In this document: piece by piece, positions 33,241 to 41,512 of the stretch
How the letters are laid out: every line of letters starts with the position of its first letter
How positions within the stretch are numbered: position 1 is the first letter of the stretch
Assembly (NCBI RefSeq): GCF_003610255.1
Contig: NZ_RAPS01000001.1
Span: 434,001 to 498,000 of the forward strand
Reading direction: 5' to 3'
DNA from: Streptomyces sp. TLI_171
Lineage (GTDB): Bacteria > Actinomycetota > Actinomycetes > Streptomycetales > Streptomycetaceae
Length of the DNA stretch: 64,000 nt
Notes under the pieces: generated by a model
The model's input: the letters and a program-made list of their open reading frames with translations, nothing else
Database searches by the model: none
Told to the model about the DNA's origin: nothing
Translations under genes and position numbers: made by a program

Positions 33241-34296
33241 TCAGAAGCGCGCGCCCGGTTCGAACACCGGCCGCGCCCAGGCCGGCGGCGCCGGCGGCCC
33301 CGCCGACCGCGGCGCCTCCCCGGCCGCCGCCCTCCGAACCGGGGCGACCGGCACGACCGGCTCGGCGCGCCGGGCCGGCTCGGCGCGCCGGGCCGGCTCG
33401 GCGCGCCGGGCCGGCTCGGCGTGCTCGACGGAAGCCGTCCGCAGCGCCGCCGTGAACTCCAGGCAGCTCCCGTACCGGTCGTCCCGCTTCTTCGCCATCG
33501 CCCGCTCCAGCACCTCCCCCACCCCGGCCGGCAGGTCCGCGCGCTGCTCCAGCACGGACGGCGGCGGGTCGTTGAGGTGCGCCCACAGCAGCGCGAGGTC
33601 GTCGTCCCGGCGGTACGGCGGCCCGCCGGTGAGCATCTCGAACACCACGCAGCCCAGGCTGTACACGTCGCACCGCCCGTCCACGGGCTTGCCGGAGATC
33701 TGCTCGGGGGCGACGTAGTCCAGCGTCCCGACGAACTGGCCGACGGTGGTCAGGCCGGTCAGCGACAGCGACTTCTTGGTCAGTCCGAAGTCGGTCAGGT
33801 AGGCGTGCTCGGGGTGGTCGGGGTCCGTGCCCTCGGCGATCAGCACGTTGCCGGGTTTGACGTCGCGGTGCACCAGGTCGTGGGCGTGCGCGGCGTCCAG
33901 GGCGCTGGCCACCTGGAGGGTGATCCGCACGGTCTGGCTGATCGTCAGCGGGCCCTGCCGGTCCAGCAGGCTGCGCAGGTCGCGGCCGCGCACGTACCGC
34001 ATGGCGAGGTAGAGCACGCCCTCGACCTCGCCGGCGTCGTACACCGGGACGATGTTCGGGTGGTCGAGGGAGGCGGCGATCCGGGACTCCCGGACGAAGC
34101 GCTGCCGGAAGGTCTCGTTGCGGGCCAGTTCGGGGGCGAGCAGCTTGACCGCGACGGTCCGGCCGAGTCCCAGGTCCTCGGCGCGGTAGACCACCGCCAT
34201 GCCGCCGCGGCCGATCACGTGCTCCAGCTTGTAGCCGGCCAGCGTCCGCCCGCCGAGTTCGCCGGGCTCGGCGGCGGCCAGTGACTCGCCGGCCAC
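33241..34296 (-). CDS. Cytosolic Hanks-type Ser/Thr protein kinase
   Basis: 351 residues. The kinase domain (about 20-285) is complete: GRGGMAVVY loop, VAVKLL Lys, HRDVKPGNV catalytic loop, DFGLTKK and GTLDYVAPEQ. No membrane segment follows; instead, the C-terminus has an AEPARR repeat, then a Pro/Ala tail. It lies four bases after the SH3-like gene, and they follow an FHA-ABC transporter gene; this fits the pairing of PknF with Rv1747 in mycobacteria, where the kinase phosphorylates the transporter. So this kinase probably controls that transporter. Confidence 0.92.
   Translation of the reverse strand: MAGESLAAAEPGELGGRTLAGYKLEHVIGRGGMAVVYRAEDLGLGRTVAVKLLAPELARNETFRQRFVRESRIAASLDHPNIVPVYDAGEVEGVLYLAMRYVRGRDLRSLLDRQGPLTISQTVRITLQVASALDAAHAHDLVHRDVKPGNVLIAEGTDPDHPEHAYLTDFGLTKKSLSLTGLTTVGQFVGTLDYVAPEQISGKPVDGRCDVYSLGCVVFEMLTGGPPYRRDDDLALLWAHLNDPPPSVLEQRADLPAGVGEVLERAMAKKRDDRYGSCLEFTAALRTASVEHAEPARRAEPARRAEPARRAEPVVPVAPVRRAAAGEAPRSAGPPAPPAWARPVFEPGARF
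33357..33425. repeat. 18-bp tandem repeat encoding AEPARR units
   Basis: The unit GGCTCGGCGCGCCGGGCC occurs three times in perfect tandem plus flanking partial copies, in the C-terminal coding part of the kinase. Being a multiple of three, copy number can change without loss of frame. Confidence 0.85.
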
Positions 34297-34300
34297 GGTC

Positions 34301-34795
34301 TCAGCCCTGCTCGCGGTCGACGGCCGCGAAGGTCTGCAGCTGGGCGGCGTCGCAGTAGTACCAGCGGCCCTGTTCCAGGTCGAGCAGCCAGGCGTTCGGG
34401 CCGTCCAGGACGGCGCCGAGCCGCAGGTCGCGGGTGCCGTCCTGGAAGGCCTCCAGGTCGATCCGGCCGGCCGTCCAGTCGTCGACCAGGCGCCGGTAGG
34501 TGGCGAGCGAGCGCTCCAGGGCGGCCAGCAGCGGACGCGGGTCGTCGGCGGTGGCGAGCGGGGCGCCGGTGGTCGGCGGGGGGTGCGGGAGGGCCACCAG
34601 CAGGCGGCCGTCCACCCACGCGGTCCAGCCGTTGGAGCAGACGATCCGGGCCCAGTTGCCGTTGGCCTCGGCGAGCTCGACCGGCAGCAGCGCGTCCAGC
34701 GCGACCCCGGCGGCGCCGGGGTCGGGTCTGGTCCAGGTGGCCATGCCGTCGGCCGGGACGACGTGGCTGGGCCGGAATCCGCCGGGGGTCCCCAT
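34301..34795 (-). CDS. SH3-like hypothetical protein between FHA-ABC and kinase
   Basis: 164 residues, no signal or membrane segment. The part around residues 28-66 (VELAEANGNWARIVCSNGWTAWVDGRLL) has the SH3b pattern of repeated W/G turns; the rest is helical and ends in WLLDLEQGRWYYCDAAQL. No family could be named. It starts 3 bases after the ABC transporter stop and ends 4 bases before the kinase start, so the three genes make an operon. It may be an adaptor for the kinase or transporter; this is inference. Confidence 0.7.
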   Translation of the reverse strand: MGTPGGFRPSHVVPADGMATWTRPDPGAAGVALDALLPVELAEANGNWARIVCSNGWTAWVDGRLLVALPHPPPTTGAPLATADDPRPLLAALERSLATYRRLVDDWTAGRIDLEAFQDGTRDLRLGAVLDGPNAWLLDLEQGRWYYCDAAQLQTFAAVDREQG

Positions 34796-34798
34796 CCG

Positions 34799-37186
34799 CT
34801 ACTTCCGCATCACGGCCGGTTCGTGCCGGCGCAGCAGCCGGGCGACCACCAGCCCGTAGGCGACCGCGAGCACCACCAGCATGCCCATGTCGAGCAGCCA
34901 GATGCTGGAGCGGTGCGCGAACAGCGGGTCGTCCGTGAGGGTGCCGGGCACGATGGTGTGCAGGTCGATGGTGCCGGCCATCGCGCCGAGCGCCCAGCGC
35001 GAGGGCACCAGCCAGGACAGCTGGTTGAGCACCGGCAGGTGGTCGAGCTGGAGCAGCGCGCCGCAGAACACCACTTGGACGATGGCGACCAGCACCAGCA
35101 GCGGCATGGTCACCTCCTCCTTCTTGACCAGCGCGGAGATCAGCAGGCCGAGCATCATGGCGGTGAGCGAGAGCAGCGCGACGGCCAGGGTGATCTCGAT
35201 CAGCGGCGGCAGGAAGACCCCGCTGCCGCCCTGTGGTCGGAGTGTGACCCCGACCAGCGCGACCATGGTCAGCACCACGGACTGCACCACCGTCACGGCG
35301 CCGAGCACGATGATCTTCGAGCTGAGGTACGCCGATCTGGACAGGCCGACGGCGCGCTCGCGCTGATAGATCGTCCGTTCCTTGACCAGTTCGCGGACCG
35401 CGTTGGCGGCGCCGATCAGCACGCCGCCGACGCAGAGGATGAGCAGCGCGTTGAGCGCGGTGTTCTGGTCGAGCCGGCTGCCGGCCAGGGCGTGCGCCAT
35501 GGCGCCCATGACGAACGGCAGCGCGATCATCACGGCGAGGAAGGTGCGGTCGGCGGCGAGCGCGCTGGCGTACCGGCGGCACAGCGTGCCGACCTGCTTG
35601 CGCCAGCGCCGGGGTTTCGGCTTGGCGGCGGGGGTCTCGGCGGAAGCGGGCAGTTGACGCTCCGTCGGGGCGAGCGCGCCGGGCCAGTCGCCCGTGCCGC
35701 CGGCCGGGCCGCTGACGTACTTGCGGTACGGGGCGGAGGAGCGGAACTGGCCGGCCCAGTCCCGGTCGGTCTGGTTCTCGAACGCCTCGAAGGCGTCCGG
35801 CCAGTGTGCGAAGCCGAAGTGGTCCAGGGTCTCGCCGGGCGGCCCGTACCAGGCGATCCGCCCGCCGGGGGCGAGCAGCAGCAGCCGGTCGCACAGGTCG
35901 AGGCTGAGCACGCTGTGGGTGACCACCACGACGGTCCGGCCGTCGTCGGCGAGGCCGCGCAGCATCTGCATCACGGACCGGTCCATGCCGGGGTCGAGTC
36001 CGCTGGTCGGTTCGTCGAGGAACAGCAGGGACGGCTTGGTGAGCAGTTCGAGGGCGACGCTGACGCGTTTGCGCTGGCCGCCGGAGAGGCTGGAGATGAC
36101 CTGGTCGGCGCGTTTGGCGAGGCCGAGTTCGTCGATCACCTCCTCGACCCGGGCGTCCCGTTCGGCGGCCGCGGTGTCGCCGGGGAAGCGCAGTTCGGCG
36201 GCGTAGGAGAGGGCTTTGCGGACCGGGAGCTGGGTGTGCAGGATGTCGTCCTGCGGGACGAGGCCGATCCGCCGGCGCAGTTCGGCGTAGTCGCGGTACA
36301 GGTCACGGCCGTCGTAGTGGACGGTGCCCTGGTCGGCGGGGCGCAGGCCGGTCAGCGCGTTGAGCAGGGTGGACTTACCGGCGCCGCTGGGGCCGGCCAC
36401 GGCCAGCAGGCACTTCTGCCCGACCGGGAAGGTGACGTGGTCGAGCAGGGTGCGGCCGCCGCCGACCTGGACGGTCAGGCCGTCCACGTCGAGGTCGATG
36501 TCGCCGGTGTCGACGAACTCCTGCAGTTCGTCGCCGACCAGGCAGAACACCGAGTGCCCGATGCCGACCAGGTCGCCGGGGCCGACGGGCGCCTGCAGCA
36601 CCGCCTGGCCGTTCAGGTAGGTGCCGTTGTGGCTGTCCAGGTCGGCGATCTCGTAGCGGCCGTCGGGGCGGGCCCGCAGCTCGGCGTGGTGCCGGGAGAC
36701 CGAGAGGTCGCTCACCACCAGGTCGTTGTCCTCGGACCGGCCGATCCGCACCACCTTGGCCGGGAGCGGCCGCACGCTGGACGGTGGCCGGAACGAGCCG
36801 GTGATGGCGGTCAGTGCGGACGGCGGCCGGCGGCCCGGCAGCGGGTGCACGGCGGTCGGTGCGGGCAGGGCGCTGAACGTGCAGCGCGGGCCGTCCTCGG
36901 CGCTGCCGAAGCACAGCACGGTGCCGGGTTCGATCTCCAGGTGGATCACCCGGTGGCCGTCCGCGGCGTAGGTTCCGTTGGTGGACCCGGTGTCGTCGAC
37001 GATCCAGTGGCCGTCCCCGACGTGCAGCAACGCGTGGTGCCAGGAGACCCGCGGATCGGCGAGCACGATGTCGCTGGTGGGATCCCGCCCTAGGGCGTAT
37101 CTGCGGCTCGGGGTGATGACCGTCGAGTCGCCGCCGGTTTCGAGGACCAGTCTCGGCGCGGTGAGCGCCGCCTCTCGCTCTCCCAT
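34799..37186 (-). CDS. Two-FHA ABC transporter (Rv1747-like)
   Basis: 795 residues. FHA1 (about 12-105: GRDPTSDIVL, SWHHALL, GSTNGTY) and FHA2 (about 135-220: GRSEDNDLVV, SRHHAEL, SHNGTYLNG) keep the Arg/Ser/His/Asn residues for phosphothreonine. The ABC domain (about 235-470) has GPSGAGKST, LSGGQRKRV and LLFLDEPTSGLDP. The permease (about 550-790) is ABC2/ABCG-like with six segments. The layout matches mycobacterial Rv1747, an exporter tied to cell-envelope lipids and regulated by PknF phosphorylation. ATG 37186 has TAGCAT seven bases upstream and no ribosome site, so the message may be leaderless. Confidence 0.94.
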   Translation of the reverse strand: MGEREAALTAPRLVLETGGDSTVITPSRRYALGRDPTSDIVLADPRVSWHHALLHVGDGHWIVDDTGSTNGTYAADGHRVIHLEIEPGTVLCFGSAEDGPRCTFSALPAPTAVHPLPGRRPPSALTAITGSFRPPSSVRPLPAKVVRIGRSEDNDLVVSDLSVSRHHAELRARPDGRYEIADLDSHNGTYLNGQAVLQAPVGPGDLVGIGHSVFCLVGDELQEFVDTGDIDLDVDGLTVQVGGGRTLLDHVTFPVGQKCLLAVAGPSGAGKSTLLNALTGLRPADQGTVHYDGRDLYRDYAELRRRIGLVPQDDILHTQLPVRKALSYAAELRFPGDTAAAERDARVEEVIDELGLAKRADQVISSLSGGQRKRVSVALELLTKPSLLFLDEPTSGLDPGMDRSVMQMLRGLADDGRTVVVVTHSVLSLDLCDRLLLLAPGGRIAWYGPPGETLDHFGFAHWPDAFEAFENQTDRDWAGQFRSSAPYRKYVSGPAGGTGDWPGALAPTERQLPASAETPAAKPKPRRWRKQVGTLCRRYASALAADRTFLAVMIALPFVMGAMAHALAGSRLDQNTALNALLILCVGGVLIGAANAVRELVKERTIYQRERAVGLSRSAYLSSKIIVLGAVTVVQSVVLTMVALVGVTLRPQGGSGVFLPPLIEITLAVALLSLTAMMLGLLISALVKKEEVTMPLLVLVAIVQVVFCGALLQLDHLPVLNQLSWLVPSRWALGAMAGTIDLHTIVPGTLTDDPLFAHRSSIWLLDMGMLVVLAVAYGLVVARLLRRHEPAVMRK

Positions 37187-37329
37187 ACGTCGATGCTAGA
37201 CCTGGCGGCAAGCACCCGCCCGGGGGGCGGTTTTCGGCCTTCCGGGTGACAGTGGGAAGCGGTCGCCGCGGGTTGGGTACCTGTGGGGTCGGGACGTGCG
37301 GCCCGTTGGGCGGCGGATGGGAGCGGCTT

Positions 37330-37608
37330 GTGAACACCTGGGCAACCTGGACCACTCAGGGCATTCTGTCCGGCCACGGGGGCGTGAAGACCGTGGAGAT
37401 CGGCGTCATCACCGGCGACCTGACCGTGCACACCATGTGGATCGAGGGCGAGGCGCGACTGACCGTGCAGTACAGCGGGGCCCTGGACTGGTTCACCGTC
37501 GAGGGCAGCCCCGTGGCCGCGGCGGACGAGGCCGCCGCGCGCGAGGTCCACCAGCACATGGTGGAGGCCGTGAAGACCGGCGGGGGCGCGACCGCGCCGC
37601 AGTCCTGA
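37330..37608 (+). CDS. Small hypothetical protein
   Basis: 92 residues, from GTG 37330 after GGGAG. Beta-rich sequence (VKTVEIGVITGDLTVHTMWI and ARLTVQYSGALDWFTVEGS) followed by a helix (DEAAAREVHQHMVEAV). No signal peptide. No family recognised. It is divergent from the FHA-ABC operon, with about 140 bases between. Confidence 0.6.
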   Translation: MNTWATWTTQGILSGHGGVKTVEIGVITGDLTVHTMWIEGEARLTVQYSGALDWFTVEGSPVAAADEAAAREVHQHMVEAVKTGGGATAPQS

Positions 37609-37621
37609 CCGGACCGGACGA

Positions 37622-37657
37622 CCGGGCCGCGGCCGACGAAGAGTCGGCGGCGGCGGC
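37622..37657. terminator. 16-bp hairpin between convergent genes
   Basis: Arms 37622-37637 and 37642-37657 pair with one mismatch and a 4-base loop, between the stops of the small hypothetical gene and the repeat-tail membrane protein. Confidence 0.65.
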
Positions 37658-37702
37658 CCGGCCTCCGTGCGCTCAGTGACGCTCAGGGGCGCTCCGGAGC
37701 GC

Positions 37703-38536
37703 TCAGGGGCAGCTGTAGGGGAACTGCGCGACGGCAACCCGGCCGGCCGGCTTCAGCACCTCCAGCCTGGCGGTGGCGGCCAGTTCGCCGTGGCCCTGGA
37801 ACGTCCAGTCCAGGTGGACCTCGGTCGTCCGGTGCCCGGCCTGCACGTGCTGGGTGATCCCCCCGGAGTCGGTGCCGTCGCTGCGCACCCACCGGTACGT
37901 CAGGTCGCCCTCCCCGCCGTCGGTCTCCAGCACGCCCGTGATCACGGCGGTCCCGTCGCAGCCCGGCGCGGACACCGGCGCGACGCTCACCCCGGCCACC
38001 TCCACCGACCGCCCGTACCGGTCCCACAGCAGATACCCGAGCAGCGCCAGCATCAGCACCAGCGGCACTAGCAGCCACCGGTCCCACCGCCGCCGCACCG
38101 GCTCGGGCGCCTCCGTGGCCGCCTCCCCCCGCCACACCGCCGCGGCCCGCGGCGGCACCCCGGGGCCGTAGCGCCGCACCTCGTCCTGCGGGACGGGCGC
38201 GGGCGGCACGGGCACGGGCACGGGGGCGACCACGGTGGCGGCCACCCCGATCGGCAGGGTCTGCGCGGGGTCCAGCCGCACTGTCTCCTCACCCGCCGCC
38301 GGGGCCGGCAGCCGGACGGTCTCCTCGGCGCCGGCCGGCGGCGCGAGCCGGAACGTCTCCTCCGTGTCGGGAGCCTGCGCGGCGGGGCGCAGGCGGACGG
38401 TCTGCTCGTCGGCGGCCGGCGCTGCGGGCCGCAGTTGGACGGTGGCCTCCGGGGCGGACGGGGAGTCGGGCTTGGCTGGCTTCCGGACCGGTCCGAGCCG
38501 GAAGCCGGGGTCGGGGACGTTCGGCGAGTCGGTCAT
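37703..38536 (-). CDS. Single-pass protein with five T-x-x-L tail repeats and Cys-paired ectodomain
   Basis: 277 residues. The cytosolic tail carries EATVQL, EQTVRL, EETFRL, EETVRL and EETVRL (Thr at about 32, 46, 61, 73, 85), each acidic before Thr and with Leu at +3. This is the form of FHA-binding phosphothreonine sites. One membrane segment lies at about 152-172 (WLLVPLVLMLALLGYLL). The outer domain (about 185-277) has one Cys near its start (APGCDG) and one at the end (FPYSCP). It is encoded 13 bases after the membrane kinase, whose outer domain also ends in a YFC motif, so the two are probably partner and kinase. No named family. Confidence 0.75.
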   Translation of the reverse strand: MTDSPNVPDPGFRLGPVRKPAKPDSPSAPEATVQLRPAAPAADEQTVRLRPAAQAPDTEETFRLAPPAGAEETVRLPAPAAGEETVRLDPAQTLPIGVAATVVAPVPVPVPPAPVPQDEVRRYGPGVPPRAAAVWRGEAATEAPEPVRRRWDRWLLVPLVLMLALLGYLLWDRYGRSVEVAGVSVAPVSAPGCDGTAVITGVLETDGGEGDLTYRWVRSDGTDSGGITQHVQAGHRTTEVHLDWTFQGHGELAATARLEVLKPAGRVAVAQFPYSCP

Positions 38537-38549
38537 CGTCGTTCTCCGG

Positions 38550-40184
38550 TCAGGTGATGCAGAAGTAGCTGTAGTTCGCGGTCCGTACGGACGTCGGCGG
38601 CGAGGTGTCGCTGGTGATGATGACGTAGGCGGTCCACGAGCGGCAGGCGAACGGGTAGCCGCTGGTCTGGGTGCTCGTACCGGCCGACAGCGGAGCCGAC
38701 TTGGTGACCGCGACCGGCTTGCCCGACTTGTCGCCGGCGTCGTACCAGCTGAAGGTCAGCGTGGTGGTGCCGGCGCCGGTGACCGTGGCCCTGACCGAGG
38801 CGCCCGTCCCGTTCAGCGTCTGCCTGATCAGACTCACCGTGACCGGCGGCGCCGTGCTGACGGTCGGGGTGGGGCTCGGTGGGGGCGGGGCGGTGGTGGT
38901 CCCGCTGGTGGAGGGCTTCGGGGTGGTGCTGGGCTTGCTGGTGGGCGAGGCGGTCGGGGTGTCGTCCGCGGTCGGTGACGGCGAGTCGGAGGGGCTGGCG
39001 CTGGGGCTCGCCGACGGGGTGTCGGTCGGCGGGGGGCTGGTCGAGGGCGCGGGCGCGCCGAGGCTGGTGGTGGCCCGGGGGGCGGCGGCGGGCTTGGGGG
39101 CGGTGGTGGCGTCGCTCTCGCCCGCGTTGGCGACGACGGCGAGGGCTCCGGCGATCAGGACGAGCGCGCCGATGGTGGCGATCAGGCCGGCGCGCAGCGG
39201 GGGGCGCGGTCGCGGGGCCGGCGGGGCGAGGACCGTGGTGGCGTAGGAGGTGGCGCCGGGCAGGGCGCCGTCGCCGAGGGGGGTGGGCAGCAGCAGCGGG
39301 AGGGCGGCGACCAGGGCGGCGAGGCGTCGGCGTCCGCGGTCCTCCCAGTCCGCGCCGTAGGCGGCGCCGGCGAGGGCTTCGAGTTCGACCACCAGGGCTT
39401 CGGCGCCGGCGGGGCGCTGGGCGGGGGTCTTGGCGAGGCCGGCCCGGATGAGCGGGCGGAGGGCTTCGGGGGCCTGGGTGTCGGGGATGGCCGCCTCGGT
39501 GTGCTGGACGGCGAGTTCCATCAGGGTGGTGCCGGCGTAGGGCTTGGCGCCGGTGAGGCACTCGAAGAAGGTGGCGGTGGCGGCGTAGACGTCGGTGGCC
39601 GGAGAGGCTGCCTGTCCGGCCCACTGTTCGGGGGCCATGTAGGCGGGGGTGCCGGCGACGGTGCCGCTGGCGCCGGTGCGGACGGCGATGCCGAAGTCGA
39701 CCAGCTTGGATTCGCCGTCGACGGTGACCAGGACGTTGCCGGGCTTGTAGTCGCGGTGCACGACGCCGGCCCGGTGCGCGGCGGCGAGGCCGAGCAAAGA
39801 GCCTTTGAGGACGACCAGGGCGGCTTCGGGGCCGGTCTCGCCCTCGGCGCGCAGCAGGTCGCGCAGCGAGATGCCTTCGACGAGTTCCATCACGATGGCC
39901 GCGCCGTGCGGGCTCTCCACGTACTCGTAGAGGCGGGTGACGTGCGGGCTGTCGAGGGCGGCGAGGAGTTGCGCCTCGACCCGGAAGGCGGCCCGGTCGG
40001 GGTGGTCGCCGAGCAGGTACTTGATGGCGACGGGGGTGCCGGTGGCGCGGTGGTGGGCGAGGACGACCCGGCCGGACGCGCCGGCGCCGAGTTCGCGCTC
40101 GTGCGCGTAGTCGGGGAGTTCCCAGAGGGCGCCCTGCGGCGGCGGTTCCGCCGGTCTGCCGCCGGGCTGCTGCTCGTTCGTCAC
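38550..40184 (-). CDS. Membrane Ser/Thr protein kinase with extracellular domain
   Basis: About 544 residues. The kinase domain (about 30-280) has GAGASGRVV, VAIKYL, HRDYKPGNVL (Tyr in place of the usual Leu), DFGIAV and GTPAYMAPEQ. A membrane segment follows at about 315-335 (LIATIGALVLIAGALAVV). A Ser/Thr/Pro-rich stalk comes next, and then an Ig-like outer domain of about 95 residues with Cys in FACRSW and YFCIT. GTG 40184 follows GGTGGACAAG; GTG 40193 is an alternative. The layout is that of a receptor kinase; its ligand is unknown. It heads an operon with the T-x-x-L repeat protein, its likely substrate. Confidence 0.9.
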   Translation of the reverse strand: MTNEQQPGGRPAEPPPQGALWELPDYAHERELGAGASGRVVLAHHRATGTPVAIKYLLGDHPDRAAFRVEAQLLAALDSPHVTRLYEYVESPHGAAIVMELVEGISLRDLLRAEGETGPEAALVVLKGSLLGLAAAHRAGVVHRDYKPGNVLVTVDGESKLVDFGIAVRTGASGTVAGTPAYMAPEQWAGQAASPATDVYAATATFFECLTGAKPYAGTTLMELAVQHTEAAIPDTQAPEALRPLIRAGLAKTPAQRPAGAEALVVELEALAGAAYGADWEDRGRRRLAALVAALPLLLPTPLGDGALPGATSYATTVLAPPAPRPRPPLRAGLIATIGALVLIAGALAVVANAGESDATTAPKPAAAPRATTSLGAPAPSTSPPPTDTPSASPSASPSDSPSPTADDTPTASPTSKPSTTPKPSTSGTTTAPPPPSPTPTVSTAPPVTVSLIRQTLNGTGASVRATVTGAGTTTLTFSWYDAGDKSGKPVAVTKSAPLSAGTSTQTSGYPFACRSWTAYVIITSDTSPPTSVRTANYSYFCIT

Positions 40185-40398
40185 CTTGTCCACCCCCGGC
40201 GGTCCCGTGCGTCCGGGATCGCCCTCGCTCTGCTCGCGGCGCGCGCGGGTGCGCGGCCACCGAGAGTGACGCGCCCCCGGTCGGATGGGTTCCGGTCCGG
40301 AGGCGCGGGAAGGTCACGATTCGGCTGTTTCGCACACTGATCGTGGCCGGGTCGCCTGCCGGCCGGGCCGTCCGTGCACGGTCAGCCGGGCGGTCCGG

Positions 40399-40689
40399 TC
40401 ACGGTGTGTCGCGTCGGCGGGCGGATTCGGCGGCCTCGGCGGCGGTGGAGCCGGTGTGGATGAGTTGCTGGCCGAGCGCGGTCAGGGCGCGGCCGACGGC
40501 GAGCTCGTCGCCGATCGCCGGGTCGGCCGGGTCCTGGGCGCTGCGATGGGCCTCGGCCTCGACCTCGATCAGGTTGACGCCGGTGTCGAGGACGGCGTGC
40601 GCCTGGGTGAGGTCGCCGACCTCGACCACCCGCAGCCGGACGTTCCACTCGGTGCTGTGCGGTTCGGGCGCCGCCATGCGGCCGCTCAC
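40399..40689 (-). CDS. DUF1876 domain protein
   Basis: 96 residues. STEWNVRLRVVEVGDLTQAHAVLDTG and IGDELAVGRALTALGQQLIH match the DUF1876 family, small actinomycete proteins with a dsRBD-like fold and unknown role. The GTG start overlaps the stop of the upstream 56-codon gene (GTGA), so both are translated together. The region from 40185 to 40398 after it holds only the upstream part of the kinase gene. Confidence 0.85.
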   Translation of the reverse strand: MSGRMAAPEPHSTEWNVRLRVVEVGDLTQAHAVLDTGVNLIEVEAEAHRSAQDPADPAIGDELAVGRALTALGQQLIHTGSTAAEAAESARRRDTP

Positions 40690-40856
40690 CGCTGCTCCTC
40701 CTGCTGCGGTTCGGCGATCGCGTCGCCCTCCGCCTGGGACTCCTCCCAGGCGTGCATGGTCTGGTAGGAGGTGATGCCTTCTTCGGGGTCGGCGGCGCGG
40801 ACGTCGTCCTCGTCCCGCTGGGCCTTCTCGTCGAGCCTGCCGTTCATCTCGGACAT
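40686..40856 (-). CDS. Small acidic protein upstream of DUF1876
   Basis: 56 residues, MSEMNGRLDEKAQRDEDD.. to ..AEPQQEEQR, 17 Asp/Glu, no hydrophobic segment. It is likely real: ATG 40856 has GGAG eight bases upstream, third codon positions are G/C-rich, and its TGA overlaps the GTG of the DUF1876 gene. Function unknown; it may bind the DUF1876 protein. Confidence 0.65.
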   Translation of the reverse strand: MSEMNGRLDEKAQRDEDDVRAADPEEGITSYQTMHAWEESQAEGDAIAEPQQEEQR

Positions 40857-40931
40857 CCCGGGCTCCTCGTGTCGAGCTGTCGCGCTGTCGGTCCCCCGTT
40901 CGCTCCCTCCAGCCTGCTCCTGCGGACCGCC

Positions 40932-41435
40932 TCAGTCGAGTTCGGCGAGCAGCCCCGGGTTGACGATCGCCACGATGGTGCGGACGTCCTCGGCTGCGGC
41001 GGCCGGCCAGAGGACGGCGCGGGCCGCGCGGTAGCGCTCGGCGAGCCGGGCGCGGTCGGCCTCGGGCAGCTGCGCGGCCCGGTCGGCGCGGGAGTTGTGC
41101 GCGTTGTCGGCGATCTTGACCAGGGTGGCGGCCTGGTCGGCGACGATCTCCCCGAGCATCGCGGCGTACTCGGCGCCGGGCTGCCGGGTGACCCGGCGGA
41201 CGGTGGCGACCACGGCGGCGGGCACTCCGGCGGCGAGCAGGTCCTCGGCGGTGGTCGGGGTGTCCTCCAGGACGTCGTGCAGCAGCGCGGCCATCCGCAG
41301 GCCGGCGCCGAACGGGGCCAGGCCGGCGGCGACGGCGCGCACGTGCTCGACGTAGGGCACGCCGATCCGGTCGTGCTGGCCGGCGTGGGCGCGGGCGGCG
41401 AGGGCGTCGACCTCGGCGAGGGTGAGGTGCGGCAC
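40932..41435 (-). CDS. HD-domain hydrolase (RelA/SpoT-HD-like)
   Basis: 167 residues. YVEHVRAVAAGL, AALLHDVLEDTPTTAEDL (HD pair) and LVKIADNAHNSR (final Asp) are the metal residues of HD-type phosphohydrolases like the Mesh1/SpoT hydrolase half. It could cut (p)ppGpp or other nucleotides. No synthetase domain is attached. It is divergent from the uridine-kinase-like gene. Confidence 0.85.
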   Translation of the reverse strand: MPHLTLAEVDALAARAHAGQHDRIGVPYVEHVRAVAAGLAPFGAGLRMAALLHDVLEDTPTTAEDLLAAGVPAAVVATVRRVTRQPGAEYAAMLGEIVADQAATLVKIADNAHNSRADRAAQLPEADRARLAERYRAARAVLWPAAAAEDVRTIVAIVNPGLLAELD

Positions 41436-41512
41436 GGCGGGATCCCCCTCGGGTGAACGATGATCAGTTGCCGGGAAATATAGTCCGGTTGACCGAAGGG
41501 AGTGAGCGTCCG

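Noticed and set aside
33357..33425. Short-period repeats as a CRISPR array
   Set aside because: Units are 18 bp with no spacers and encode AEPARR in frame.
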